A stretch of DNA of 64,000 bases from a virus: the IMG/VR virus record IMGVR_UViG_3300029893_000004, positions 18,096 through 82,095 of that record. One strand, given 5' to 3'. The stretch's first letter is position 1. Every line of letters starts with the position of its first letter. A model generated the notes under the pieces. The model was not told the DNA's origin. It saw only the letters and a program-made list of their open reading frames with translations, and did not search any database. This document shows, piece by piece, positions 7,384-16,195 of this stretch. Both the position numbers and the translations under genes were made by a program.

Positions 7384-9569
7384 TTCCAGCTCTCCGGCTC
7401 GGGCGCGAGGTACGACGCCAGCGGCTGCAGGCGCGTGACCATGATCTGCGTCTGGGCGTTGGCGACGGCGCCGGTCGCGGGGTCGATCTGGAACGCCTTG
7501 ACGACGCCCTCGATGTAGCCGTGGCTCGGCGGATCACCGTCGTCGCTCGTGTCGGTGAGCAGCAGCTTGTGGCCGACCAGCGCCCGGGCGTCGAGCCACG
7601 GGACCGTGACGGAGCCGCCGAACATGCGCGGGAGCGGGTGGTTCCAGCGAAAGAGCGTCTCGTTGAAGTCGCGCACCTGCTCGGCGTAGCCGCCGCCGGT
7701 GAGGTCCTCGATCTCCTCCTCGGTCAGCGTCTGGTCGTCGAGCGCGCCCACGAACTCGGGCGAGAACAGGAAGCGCGCCTCGACGTCCATGCTGCGCAGG
7801 CCGTGCGGGTAGATGCGCGGCGCGTCGATGGCCGGGATGCGCCCTGCCCCGCCGCCGACCATCTCGTCCCAGATGGGCCCCGTGACTTCGCTCGTGGCCG
7901 GCGGCCGCGCGAAGAAGTAGTTGAAGCGCTCGGTTCCTCCGCGGCCGAGGTCCTCGGCGAGCAGGTCGCCCCAGCGCAGCGTGCAGGCCGGGAGCGCGTC
8001 CCAGTCGGCCTTGTCCAGCGGGCGGCGCCGGAACACGACGACGGGCGCCCAGCCGCCGGTCAGGCGCGCCAGCTTGCTCGCGCTGCCGTTCGCCACGCGC
8101 CGCGTGTCGTAGAACAGCTCGCAGAAGACCGGATCGGCCTGCCCGCGCACGAACGCGTCGACCGTGGACTTGCCCATCTGGTAGAGCGTCGATAGCTGCC
8201 ACCAGCGGCCGCGGATGCCGTTGCTCGGGTCGTTGTACGTGGCCAGGTCCAGGACGTCGAGCCAGTCCCAGCGCGGCATGTTGCCGAGCGGGCGGCCGGC
8301 CGCGGTCGTCGTCGGCCGGTTCGTCGCCAGCGCGCGCGCCGCAAGCGGTCCGGGCACGGCGAACGCACCGTCGCCCGACTGCCCGGGGACCGCCTCGACG
8401 GCCTCGGGCTTCGACAGGTCGGGGGCGGCCTCTGCCTCGATGGCGTCGTCGGTCGTCGGCGCGTCGTCGGTCGACGTCTCGACGGTGCCGGCGCCAGGCA
8501 CGGGCTTCAGCGCGAGGAACGCCGCAACGTCCGCTGCGCTCGGGACCAGCGCCGGGTTGGTCGGCTTGCCCTTGGCCCAGATCGGCCGCGTGTCTCCGCC
8601 GTCTCCCGTCTCGCCGATGTCGTAGTGCACGAACGTGGCGTAGAAGATGACGCCGAAGCTGGCCGGCAGGTCGCCGGCGGCGATGGCGTCGCTGATCTTC
8701 TCCGCGACCTGCAGCGGCGTGAGCCCGGCCACGCGGATGTCGGCGGCCTTGCCCAGCAGATGGCGCGAGCGGGGCGCGCTCGGATTGATCTTCTGCTGCG
8801 CCCTCTTGCTGCGGAAGCCGCCGGCGGGCGTGATGGTCACGGCCGCGTTGTTGAAGTAGTTGTCGCGCAGCGTCTGCAGGTGCCCGGCGAGCGTCGCGAG
8901 GTTCGCCTTCTGCGTGGCGTCCGGCGGGTCGTCGCCCGGAATCAGGAACTCCCGGATGTGGAAGTTCGTCGTCAACTGCCCCTCTTTCAGGGGCGACGGC
9001 GCGGGCGGCTTCTGCGGGATGGCCGGGGCCTGCGGCGGGGTGGGCTCGTTCGGCAGCGGCGTAGCCTTGATGATGCGCCGCGGACGGAAGACCTCCTCGA
9101 ACAAGTGGCGCAGGATGTCGCGCGGCGCGTACTCGGACGGCGTGAGCACGCGCGCGACTGTCTCCATGTTCGCGCTGAGCATGCCCGGGAGCGTCGGCAG
9201 GTTCGCGTCGAAGCGGAACTCGTGCACCTCGAACGGCTTGCCGACGTGACGGGCAACGATCGTGTACGCGCGCTGCACGGCGCCCGAACGGTCGACGCGC
9301 TTGGAGCGGGTCACGGAGTCGACCAGCGCCACATGCACGCGCTCGCCGTACGGGCCTTGCTCGCGCACGATGAGCCAGTCGTCGTCAGCGATGATCCGCC
9401 GCGGGTCGGGCCGGTCGGCCGGCCACTTGAACTGGACGGCGAGCGGCCAGGAGACGCGCGCCATGTGCTCCTGGATCTGGTAGCCGGTCAGATACGGCGT
9501 GAGCTCGTGGACGGAGCCCGCGTGCGTATAGACGGTCGCCAGGACGCGTGAGTCGGGAAACATCGTCAC
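7380..9569 (-). CDS. Baseplate hub protein with inserted M15-type peptidase
   Basis: 729 aa. Residues 1-180 and about 400-729 look like a gpD-type hub or late-control protein (C-terminal MVTRLQPLASYLAP). Between them, after a Pro-rich linker, residues about 195-330 form a peptidase M15A domain: SRHLLGKAADIR supplies His270 and Asp277, and FVHYDIG supplies His315, the expected zinc ligands. Such enzymes cut peptidoglycan cross-links, so the virion would carry its own cell-wall hydrolase for DNA entry. A second low-complexity acidic linker (about residues 350-410) follows. The gene overlaps both neighbours by four bases. Domain call is strong; hub assignment rests on position. Confidence 0.82.
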   Translation of the reverse strand: MTMFPDSRVLATVYTHAGSVHELTPYLTGYQIQEHMARVSWPLAVQFKWPADRPDPRRIIADDDWLIVREQGPYGERVHVALVDSVTRSKRVDRSGAVQRAYTIVARHVGKPFEVHEFRFDANLPTLPGMLSANMETVARVLTPSEYAPRDILRHLFEEVFRPRRIIKATPLPNEPTPPQAPAIPQKPPAPSPLKEGQLTTNFHIREFLIPGDDPPDATQKANLATLAGHLQTLRDNYFNNAAVTITPAGGFRSKRAQQKINPSAPRSRHLLGKAADIRVAGLTPLQVAEKISDAIAAGDLPASFGVIFYATFVHYDIGETGDGGDTRPIWAKGKPTNPALVPSAADVAAFLALKPVPGAGTVETSTDDAPTTDDAIEAEAAPDLSKPEAVEAVPGQSGDGAFAVPGPLAARALATNRPTTTAAGRPLGNMPRWDWLDVLDLATYNDPSNGIRGRWWQLSTLYQMGKSTVDAFVRGQADPVFCELFYDTRRVANGSASKLARLTGGWAPVVVFRRRPLDKADWDALPACTLRWGDLLAEDLGRGGTERFNYFFARPPATSEVTGPIWDEMVGGGAGRIPAIDAPRIYPHGLRSMDVEARFLFSPEFVGALDDQTLTEEEIEDLTGGGYAEQVRDFNETLFRWNHPLPRMFGGSVTVPWLDARALVGHKLLLTDTSDDGDPPSHGYIEGVVKAFQIDPATGAVANAQTQIMVTRLQPLASYLAPEPESWK

Positions 9570-11311
9570 GACGCACCCACCATGACGTCAGGCGCTACCG
9601 GCAGGCCCGTGATGGTGCCGCGCTCGTCGCGGATGACGATCGCGATGACCTGCTGGCCGGGGCGAACGCCGTCGAAGGAACTGAGCGGGCCGCGAAACTT
9701 CAGGCCGCCCGAGCCCATCGGCCCATCGGTCGACGGCGGGGGCGGGCCCTCCAGCACCTTCTGGATTGCTCCTCGGGCTGCGCCAACGGCGCCGCGAACG
9801 CCGCGGATGATCACCGCGGGCGCGCGCGCCGCGCCGCCCTTGAAGCTCTCCTTCGCGCGCTCCAGCGCCTCCATCTCGGGCAGGTACTTTTCGCCCGTGC
9901 CGATGCGCGCACCCTCGATCTCGGCGCGCGTGCGCAGGACGCGCAGCGCCTCGTTCAGCAGCGGGCTCGCGTCTTCCAGTGGCGCGTCGGCCACGCCGCG
10001 ACGGCCACCGTAGCCGAGCAGGTCGAGCGCGGAGCGCATGGACAAGCGCCCGGGCGACTGCCCGAGCAGCGCGAACGCTGCCATGCTTGGCGAGCCCGGG
10101 AACATGCCGCGCGCGCCGCCGACGAAGCGGTCGAGGATCGTGCCGTCGGCCTGGTCGCGGTCGATGGCGAGCATTGCGCGCACCGGGTTGCCCTCGGCCT
10201 CGCGCAGATAGCGCGCGAGAACCAAGTCCTGCAGCGCCTGCGGGGGGATGACGCCAGCGATGCGGCCGCGTAGGCCCTCGCCCACGTCCTGGAAGGTCTG
10301 GATGGCGTCGAGCGCGCGCGTGCCCTCGAAGCGCGCGCTGCCCGTGGCTCGCAGGCCCGCCTGGACGGCGAGCAGGCGCAGCGGGTCGACGTCCATGCCG
10401 CGCGCCGCGAAGCGCGTGGTGAGGTCGGCGACGCGCGCAAGGTAGTCGGGCAGCTTGGCGTTCTTCAGGCCCTGCGCGAGCCCCTCGCCGATGGACGCCC
10501 GGAAGAACTTCGCGGTCTCCTCGGGGTTGCGCCCGCCGATGCCGCCGGCGCCTGCCCCGAAGATGGCCGCAGCGCCGCCCGACACTTCCGCGCTGATGCC
10601 TCGGGTGCGCTCGAGGGCCAGCACGTCCATGATTCCGAGGCCGCGGTCCTCGAGTCCGGACGACCGCACGAAGCCCGCGAAGCGCCGCAGGGCGTCGGTC
10701 GGCCCGTAGCCGAGCCGCGTGCTGCCCCAGAGCCCCATGAGCAGGCCGGCCTGTCCGGCGAGCCCGCGCGCTCCGAACGGGGCGACGCCGGCTATCGCCT
10801 CGCGATAGCCGGTGACGGCGCTGTAGCCCTCGTCGAAGCCCTGCTTGGCCGCCATGAGGCCCGCGCCGCCAATCGCCAGACCGGCGAGCGCGTAGGGGTT
10901 CATGGTGAGCGCCGACAGGCCACCCAGGATGCCACCCGGGCTGCCCGACGCCATGGCGTTGATCGTGCCCGCGCCGAGTTGCCCGGCGCCAAGCACGCGC
11001 TGCTGGCCCATGGCGACGGCGCGCGCCTCCTCGCGCTGCTGCCGGCGCTGGGCGTCGTCGGACTGCCGCGCGGCGAGACTCTCGCGCTTCTGCTTCTCCA
11101 GCTCGATGCGCTGCGCCAACTCCTGGTTGCGCATCTCCTGCGACTTGAGCATCTCCTCGGGAGACGCCGCCCGGCCGCCGGTCTTCTCGAAGCTCTCGCG
11201 CACGTCCGCGGCGGTCTTCGCCAGCTTGTCGAGACGCTTCTCGATGGCGTCGATGCCGCTCAGGTCGCCGGCGGAAATGTCGATGACCGTCTGCTTGTGC
11301 TGCTGCGTCAT
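9566..11311 (-). CDS. Tail tape measure protein
   Basis: 581 aa. An N-terminal coiled coil (residues about 20-110, rich in Arg/Glu/Gln) is followed by a Gly/Ala-rich hydrophobic segment (GGILGGLSALTMNPYALAGL) and long helices. It lies directly after the two overlapping tail-chaperone genes and before the hub, the standard place for the tape measure, which sets tail length and is ejected ahead of DNA. It is short for a tape measure, implying a short tail of roughly 85-90 nm by the usual 1.5 angstrom per residue rule. Confidence 0.75.
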   Translation of the reverse strand: MTQQHKQTVIDISAGDLSGIDAIEKRLDKLAKTAADVRESFEKTGGRAASPEEMLKSQEMRNQELAQRIELEKQKRESLAARQSDDAQRRQQREEARAVAMGQQRVLGAGQLGAGTINAMASGSPGGILGGLSALTMNPYALAGLAIGGAGLMAAKQGFDEGYSAVTGYREAIAGVAPFGARGLAGQAGLLMGLWGSTRLGYGPTDALRRFAGFVRSSGLEDRGLGIMDVLALERTRGISAEVSGGAAAIFGAGAGGIGGRNPEETAKFFRASIGEGLAQGLKNAKLPDYLARVADLTTRFAARGMDVDPLRLLAVQAGLRATGSARFEGTRALDAIQTFQDVGEGLRGRIAGVIPPQALQDLVLARYLREAEGNPVRAMLAIDRDQADGTILDRFVGGARGMFPGSPSMAAFALLGQSPGRLSMRSALDLLGYGGRRGVADAPLEDASPLLNEALRVLRTRAEIEGARIGTGEKYLPEMEALERAKESFKGGAARAPAVIIRGVRGAVGAARGAIQKVLEGPPPPSTDGPMGSGGLKFRGPLSSFDGVRPGQQVIAIVIRDERGTITGLPVAPDVMVGAS

Positions 11312-11314
11312 CGG

Positions 11315-11605
11315 TCAGTCTCCGCCGAAGGCCCGCTTCACGCGCTCGTGCGCCTCGCGCTCTGCGCGCATGGCGTCGAGCTCCGCCCGCTCGCGCTCCG
11401 GGTCGTCCATCCAGTCGCCGGTCGCGCTGCGCGCGTCCGCGTCGCCGATGTCGAGCGCGGCGAGCGCCGCCTGATACTCGTCGTCAGGGAGAAGCGCGAT
11501 CCGCGCCTCGATCATCTCGCTCTGGCTCAGGTCGCGGACGTCAATCCCCCGTGCGCGCAACCACCACTCGGCCTGCCAAGCCGCGTCGGAACGCTTCCAC
11601 GACAC
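11315..11605 (-). CDS. Tail assembly chaperone, downstream frame
   Basis: 96 aa if started at the GTG at 11605; its frame is open further upstream. It is Trp-rich at the start (SWKRSDAAWQAEWWLRARG) and ends charged. It overlaps the previous gene by 65 bases in the frame reached by a +1 or -2 shift, just before the tape measure gene. In lambda, P2 and Mu the second chaperone is made by ribosomal frameshifting at this place. A run of five G (11546-11550 on the plus-strand scale) right before the upstream stop is the likely slip site. Independent initiation at the GTG is the alternative. Confidence 0.65.
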   Translation of the reverse strand: MSWKRSDAAWQAEWWLRARGIDVRDLSQSEMIEARIALLPDDEYQAALAALDIGDADARSATGDWMDDPERERAELDAMRAEREAHERVKRAFGGD

Positions 11606-11957
11606 TCGCGCCCGCGTGCTGGCGAAAGTAGCGGTCGGAGTGCTTCCGAGCCTCCGCAGCGAGCAGCGAGTTGACGGTCGGGTCCCATCCGAGCATGCCC
11701 GCCGGATTCAGCGGGTACCACCCGGGCGCCTCAACGCACGCCGTGAGCAGCGTGGCGATGGACTCGAAGTTGTACCGCGCCAGCGGGTCGAGGGAGTCCC
11801 ACGCCGCGCCGTGCGCCAGATTGGCCCGGCGGATGGAAATCGTGGCCTCGTCCTCCGGCTCGATGGCACGGAAGACGAAGACCCCCTCCAGCACTTGGCC
11901 GCCCTCGCCCTGCAGGCGAATGGGGTAGCCCTGCTGTCTCTGGACGATGTCGCTCAT
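11541..11957 (-). CDS. Tail assembly chaperone, upstream frame
   Basis: 138 aa. It lies between the tail tube and tape measure genes. The sequence (AIEPEDEATISIRRANLAHG, YNFESIATLLTACVEAPGWY) fits the small chaperones that coat the tape measure during tail assembly. The last codons read ACG GGG GAT TGA, so a five-G run touches the stop, and the next gene continues in another frame across it. The pair therefore resembles the lambda G/GT and Mu arrangements. Confidence 0.65.
   Translation of the reverse strand: MSDIVQRQQGYPIRLQGEGGQVLEGVFVFRAIEPEDEATISIRRANLAHGAAWDSLDPLARYNFESIATLLTACVEAPGWYPLNPAGMLGWDPTVNSLLAAEARKHSDRYFRQHAGASVVEAFRRGLAGRVVVARTGD
11546..11550 (-). promoter_or_regulatory. Candidate ribosomal frameshift site
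   Basis: Five consecutive G residues on the minus strand lie two codons before the stop of the upstream chaperone gene, inside its overlap with the downstream frame. Reaching that frame needs a +1 or a -2 shift. Known tail-chaperone shifts are mostly -1, with -2 in Mu-type phages. Confidence 0.4.
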
Positions 11958-11985
11958 GCCTCCTCCTTACGCGCCGCGAGCGGCC

Positions 11986-12423
11986 TTACAGCTCGTCGCG
12001 GCCCAGGTAGTTGCGCGCCGTGAAGCTCAGGTTCTCCTCGAAGCGACCGTTGGGCGAAATGCTGCCGCCCTCCCCGGTGACGTGGAAGCCCACGACCTTG
12101 CCGATCATGACGTCCTCGTCGATGTCGTAGATGTCGATGTCCTTGCCGTTGAACGCGACGGACGCCCGCACCTGCTGCTCGACGGTCCCCGCCATGGACG
12201 GCGCGATTCCTTCTCCGGACGGCGACTGCCCCGACCCGACGCGCTTGACGCGGCCGATGCTGCCGGAGACGGTGACGCCGGTGATGACGATCTCGTCGGC
12301 GATGAGCTGGCCCACGGGCTGCACGGGCTGCGTCGCCGTGTTCTTGTTGTACGAGAACGATTCCGCGAAGAATCGCTGGCCGTCGACGAACAGACGGCAC
12401 CTCGCGTGCGTACCGGTTGCCAT
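11986..12423 (-). CDS. Tail tube protein
   Basis: 145 aa. It directly follows the large sheath gene and precedes the chaperones. The sequence (ATGTHARCRLFVDGQRFF, GSIGRVKRVGSGQ, VEQQVRASVAFNGKDIDIYD) has the alternating beta pattern of myophage tube proteins, which stack as hexameric rings inside the sheath. Length matches the family (about 140-170 aa). Confidence 0.78.
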   Translation of the reverse strand: MATGTHARCRLFVDGQRFFAESFSYNKNTATQPVQPVGQLIADEIVITGVTVSGSIGRVKRVGSGQSPSGEGIAPSMAGTVEQQVRASVAFNGKDIDIYDIDEDVMIGKVVGFHVTGEGGSISPNGRFEENLSFTARNYLGRDEL

Positions 12424-12457
12424 GGGGAGTCTCCTGTGCGCTCAGGGGTGGGATGAA

Positions 12458-14539
12458 TCAGAGGATGGTGACCGTCCGGCTGTACTCCGGGCGGATGTAG
12501 ACGAAGTCGATGGGCTCGACCGGGTTCAGGTTGTTCGCGTCGAACGTGTAGGTGACGCCCGCGTCGGTCAGGCTCAGGTTCCCGGCGGTGAACGACTTCA
12601 GCCACCGGAACTCGTTGACCTGCCGGCTCAGGCGGTTCTTGAGCGCGGCGAGCACCGCGGCGCCCGGGCTGCTGACCGCGTCGCCGCCCACGAACGTGGC
12701 CGCGAAGCGGCGCAGGTCCATCGTCGACGCGTTCATGGCGCGGACGGTGCTCGCCTGCGTGCGCAGCACGTCCGGGCCGCGGAACGTCGTGATCCAGCGC
12801 ACGACCTTGAACCCGCCGCGGTCGACGTCTTTGGCGAGCAGGCACAGCCCGGCCTTGACCAGTTCCTCGGCGTCCGCCGCGTAGCTCCAGTTGCTGCCGC
12901 CGTGGCGCACGTCCTCGACGTCCAGCCGCTTGTTCGTGAGGTTCATCCCGAGCCGCGCGAGGCCCGCCGCGGCGCAGCACACGCGCAGCGCCGTGTACTT
13001 CGGCGCCCACCAGCGCGAGGTGCCGTTGCGGTCGCGGTACTTGGTCTCGTTGGCGTAGACCGTCGCGTAGTCGCGGTTGATGTTGACGACCGTCGCCTTC
13101 GCGATGGTCTTCGTCGGCTGCGCGCTGGTCGCCAGATGCAAGTGCGTCTCGCGCCCGCCTTGGCCGTGCCGGTAGTCGAGCTCGACCTTGACCCGCGCCA
13201 GCACGCCCTCTCCCGTGGCGTCACCGTCGGTGACGTCCTGGTCGATCCACATCTCGGCGACGTCGTACTCGCGCAGCGCCTGCAGCGCTTGGTCCCAGGT
13301 GCCGCCGACGCTGTAGGTCGCCGAGCCAGCCGTGCCGCCCGCCAGATAGGTCGTGCTCGTGATGTTCGTGGGCGTGCCGGTGGCGCTCGCGTCGCGCGTG
13401 GCGATGATCAGCCCGCTCGGGTGGATGGGCAGGGTCGGCGTGTCCGCCTCGTCGTCGCCGAACGCCTGCATGAGAAAGTCGAGGTCGGCCTTGAAGTAGG
13501 CGATCGCCGTCTTGATGTCGGACGCCGTGGTCGTGTCCATCTTCGACACGAGCCGCGTGGACGCGTCGCCGAACTGATCGGTCGCGCTGAAGCCCGCCGC
13601 GCTCTTGGCGTTGACGGCGTCCATCACGTCCTGGATGGTGTCGTAGGTCGCCAGCGGCAGGTTGAACGCCAGGCCGCTGATCGCGACGCTCGCCGTGTTG
13701 CCCCAGCCGTCCGGGTTCGTGCGCGCGATGGTCGTGACGCTCGACCACGACTTCGACGAGGTGACCGCCGTGTTCCCCGCCGTCAGAATCACGACCTCGG
13801 TGTCCGCGGCGCCCGTGGCCTTGTTCACGCCCGTGATCGTGAAGTCCAGGTCGACGCTCGTGGGGTCGGCGTTGGCCGTGAACGTGATCGTGCCGTCGAA
13901 CGCCATGTTGTCGGGCGTGTACGAGTCGGTCGCGGGCGAAGCGAGCGCGCCGGTCTTCGTGTAGTTGACCGTGACGCCGCTCGTGGGGTCGACCGTGGCC
14001 GTCATGGTCGACGCCTCGGTCTCGCTGTAGCGCAGGCCGAGGATGTTGTCGCCGCCGATGTCGTCGGTCACCCACTCGTCCGATTCGAAGCTGACGGTGA
14101 GCTTCTTGCCCTTGCTCGTGCCGGTCTCGATCTTGAACCCGATCTTGTTCGAGTCGAGCCCGTAGATGCGCGCCTTGAGCACGGCCACCGTACCGTCGCC
14201 GTTCGTGACGGTGTACGTCCCGCGCGTGCTGGACGCGGCGTTGACCACGTACACGCCGCTCGGGCGGCCCAGGTCGGGCTCGTTGGCGTCGCCGGGCGAC
14301 CAGATGGCCCCCGCGTGGTCGGCGCCGAACACGGGCAGCAGCGCCTTGAGCGCGGCCTCGCTCGAGGCGAGCGTCGGGGTGTACGGCTTGACGCGCGTGA
14401 AGTCGCTCGGGCTGACGAGCGCCACGATGCCCTGCGAGGCGCCCGGACCGCTCGGCGTCGCCGTGCTGCGGTCGGAGTACGCGCCGGGGATCGCCGTCTC
14501 GTACTTGCGGGTGCGGAGAGTCTCGATGATCTGCGCCAT
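12458..14539 (-). CDS. Contractile tail sheath protein
   Basis: 693 aa. It begins MAQIIETLRTRKYETAIPGA, with the sheath-like GIVALVSPSDFTRVKPYTPT soon after. The C-terminal domain (FKVVRWITTFRGPDVLRTQA, NAINEFRWLKSFTAG-like part, and a final beta strand) is the conserved sheath core that wraps the tube. The large middle insertion (residues about 150-400, Thr/Asp/Gly rich) is probably a surface domain. Sheath and tube together show this is a myovirus. The position between connector genes and tube gene is standard. Confidence 0.85.
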   Translation of the reverse strand: MAQIIETLRTRKYETAIPGAYSDRSTATPSGPGASQGIVALVSPSDFTRVKPYTPTLASSEAALKALLPVFGADHAGAIWSPGDANEPDLGRPSGVYVVNAASSTRGTYTVTNGDGTVAVLKARIYGLDSNKIGFKIETGTSKGKKLTVSFESDEWVTDDIGGDNILGLRYSETEASTMTATVDPTSGVTVNYTKTGALASPATDSYTPDNMAFDGTITFTANADPTSVDLDFTITGVNKATGAADTEVVILTAGNTAVTSSKSWSSVTTIARTNPDGWGNTASVAISGLAFNLPLATYDTIQDVMDAVNAKSAAGFSATDQFGDASTRLVSKMDTTTASDIKTAIAYFKADLDFLMQAFGDDEADTPTLPIHPSGLIIATRDASATGTPTNITSTTYLAGGTAGSATYSVGGTWDQALQALREYDVAEMWIDQDVTDGDATGEGVLARVKVELDYRHGQGGRETHLHLATSAQPTKTIAKATVVNINRDYATVYANETKYRDRNGTSRWWAPKYTALRVCCAAAGLARLGMNLTNKRLDVEDVRHGGSNWSYAADAEELVKAGLCLLAKDVDRGGFKVVRWITTFRGPDVLRTQASTVRAMNASTMDLRRFAATFVGGDAVSSPGAAVLAALKNRLSRQVNEFRWLKSFTAGNLSLTDAGVTYTFDANNLNPVEPIDFVYIRPEYSRTVTIL

Positions 14540-14604
14540 GGGCGGTGCTCCTTGCGACGGCCGGCGCCGTCTCGGGAAGGGTCAGGGGTGGGAAGGCGGG
14601 GGAA

Positions 14605-15270
14605 TCAGTCGTCGGCGCGGTCGTAGCCCACGGTGCCGTCGATGTCGGTGCCCTCGACGGTGGTCGTGTAGCCCTCGCGCACGATGGTCAGCGAGTCGAT
14701 GAGGCCCGTCGGGTCGAGCGCCGTCGGCACGGCCGTTGCCGGCAGACTCAGCGTCTCCTTGACCTCGAAGTTCAGCATGCGCGTGTAGAGCAGCTCCGGC
14801 CCGCCGCCCGGGGCGCCCTCGATCTCGACCGGGATGGTCTCGGTGCTGCCGCGGTAGTGGACTCCGCCGCAGCCGACCCGCGCCCGCAGGATGGCCTCGT
14901 TGCTCACGAGCACGCACGCGCGCGCGAACTGGCCGAGCAGCGCGACGTCGTCGGGCGTCTTGCCCACGACCGCCACCGAAACCATGTTGCCGAGCGTGTA
15001 GTAGTGGTCGGTGTCCACGCCGCCGGCCGGAGCGCCTTCGGTGTTGTCCTGCGGGGCGTAGACGAGGAACAGCGGCACCTTGACCGGACGCCGCGTGTAC
15101 TCCATGCGCACGGCCGGGCGCTGGTCCGCGCTCTGGTAGTCCGACCACAGCGCGTCAATCTCGGCGGTCGGCCAGCCCTGGAACACGGCGCGAAACGCCG
15201 TCTCGTCTGCGGCGTACGCGTCGATAGCGGCCTTGAGCGCCGCGGCGATGATGCGGTCTGCCGGTAGCAC
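14605..15270 (-). CDS. Tail terminator / neck-type protein
   Basis: 221 aa. It opens with a helix (MLPADRIIAAALKAAIDAYA) followed by a mixed alpha-beta body (VKVPLFLVYAPQDN, GNMVSVAVVGKTPDDVALLG). It lies between two connector-like genes and the sheath, where the tail terminator or tail completion protein is usually found. No signature motif was recognised; the role is assigned by position and fold impression. Confidence 0.55.
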   Translation of the reverse strand: MLPADRIIAAALKAAIDAYAADETAFRAVFQGWPTAEIDALWSDYQSADQRPAVRMEYTRRPVKVPLFLVYAPQDNTEGAPAGGVDTDHYYTLGNMVSVAVVGKTPDDVALLGQFARACVLVSNEAILRARVGCGGVHYRGSTETIPVEIEGAPGGGPELLYTRMLNFEVKETLSLPATAVPTALDPTGLIDSLTIVREGYTTTVEGTDIDGTVGYDRADD

Positions 15271-15271
15271 G

Positions 15272-16195
15272 TCAGGCCCCCATCTCGTCGGGGATGATGC
15301 GCGACTGCAGTCGGTTCATGACGCGCTCGGCGAGATTGAGCGGCTTGAACCCGGGGTGCATCCAGTTGGCGGTCCCGCGGCCGAGCAATGCGGGCTTGCC
15401 CTGCTCGTCTCGCCGCGTGCTGGGGTTCGTGCTGATGGTGCGGAAGGTCAGGCCGTACGACTGCTTCGCCTTCGCGTACAGCTTGCCCATGCGGTACATG
15501 CCCGCGTAGATGTCCGTCGCGTGGTGCGCCTTGAGCTTCGGCGCAAGACCCGCCGCCATGGTGCCGCGCTTCTTCGGCTCGACGAAGGCCGAGCCGCCCC
15601 ACAGCGTGTCGCGCGACGACTCGCGCAGCCGGGCCTCTTCGCGCGCGCCCGCCTCGGGGTCGGCCTGCTTGAGCTTGTTGACCGTGGCCTGGGCGTCGAC
15701 GCCGCTCTCGGTGGTGCGCAGCCGCTTGTAGGCAGCCTCGACGGCGCGTGCGATGTTCGCGCGGTCTGCCGCCGGGTACTGCGAGCCGATGGGCTTGCCC
15801 GCGTCGCCGCGCGTGTCCGCGCCCGCGTGCCGGAAGGGGATGGACAGGTACAGGTGCCCGTCCTTGCTGCGCTTGGCCTTCGGGCTCTTCAGCACTGTCT
15901 CGCGCAAGTCCCAGGGCGGCGCGCCCTGCTCCCACATGTTCGGGAGCGAGCCGAGCAGACCGATGCGGATGGACAGCTTGTCGGTCGCGGCGCTGAGGAT
16001 CTGGACGTTGCGCCCGTACTCCAGGGCCGAGCGCTCGCTCAGGTGGCCCGCCGGCAGGCTGCGCCAGTAGTCAACGGCGACGTCCGCGATGACCATGAGC
16101 TTGCGTGCCAGGTCGGCGCGGGTCATGCCCACGGCGTCGACTGCCAGGGACCGCGCCTCCTCGAGTCGGCGGGCCCCGGGCTGCGCGCTCATCAC
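15272..16195 (-). CDS. Head-tail joining / neck protein (HK97 gp10-like)
   Basis: 307 aa. The C-terminal part includes NWMHPGFKPLNLAERVM; the W-x-HPG motif recurs in phage neck and tail-completion proteins of the gp10 type. The middle is rich in charged helices. The start shown uses MMSAQ; the preceding gene stop overlaps by four bases, supporting coupling. It is longer than a typical gp10, so extra domains are likely. Confidence 0.55.
   Translation of the reverse strand: MMSAQPGARRLEEARSLAVDAVGMTRADLARKLMVIADVAVDYWRSLPAGHLSERSALEYGRNVQILSAATDKLSIRIGLLGSLPNMWEQGAPPWDLRETVLKSPKAKRSKDGHLYLSIPFRHAGADTRGDAGKPIGSQYPAADRANIARAVEAAYKRLRTTESGVDAQATVNKLKQADPEAGAREEARLRESSRDTLWGGSAFVEPKKRGTMAAGLAPKLKAHHATDIYAGMYRMGKLYAKAKQSYGLTFRTISTNPSTRRDEQGKPALLGRGTANWMHPGFKPLNLAERVMNRLQSRIIPDEMGA

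Noticed and set aside
4684-7518. Long plus-strand open frames opposite the tail genes (also 39492-43007, 12131-14626, 21346-23763)
   Set aside because: They are Arg/Asp/Val/His-rich mirrors of high-G+C genes, have no ribosome-binding sites, and sit opposite proteins with clear families.
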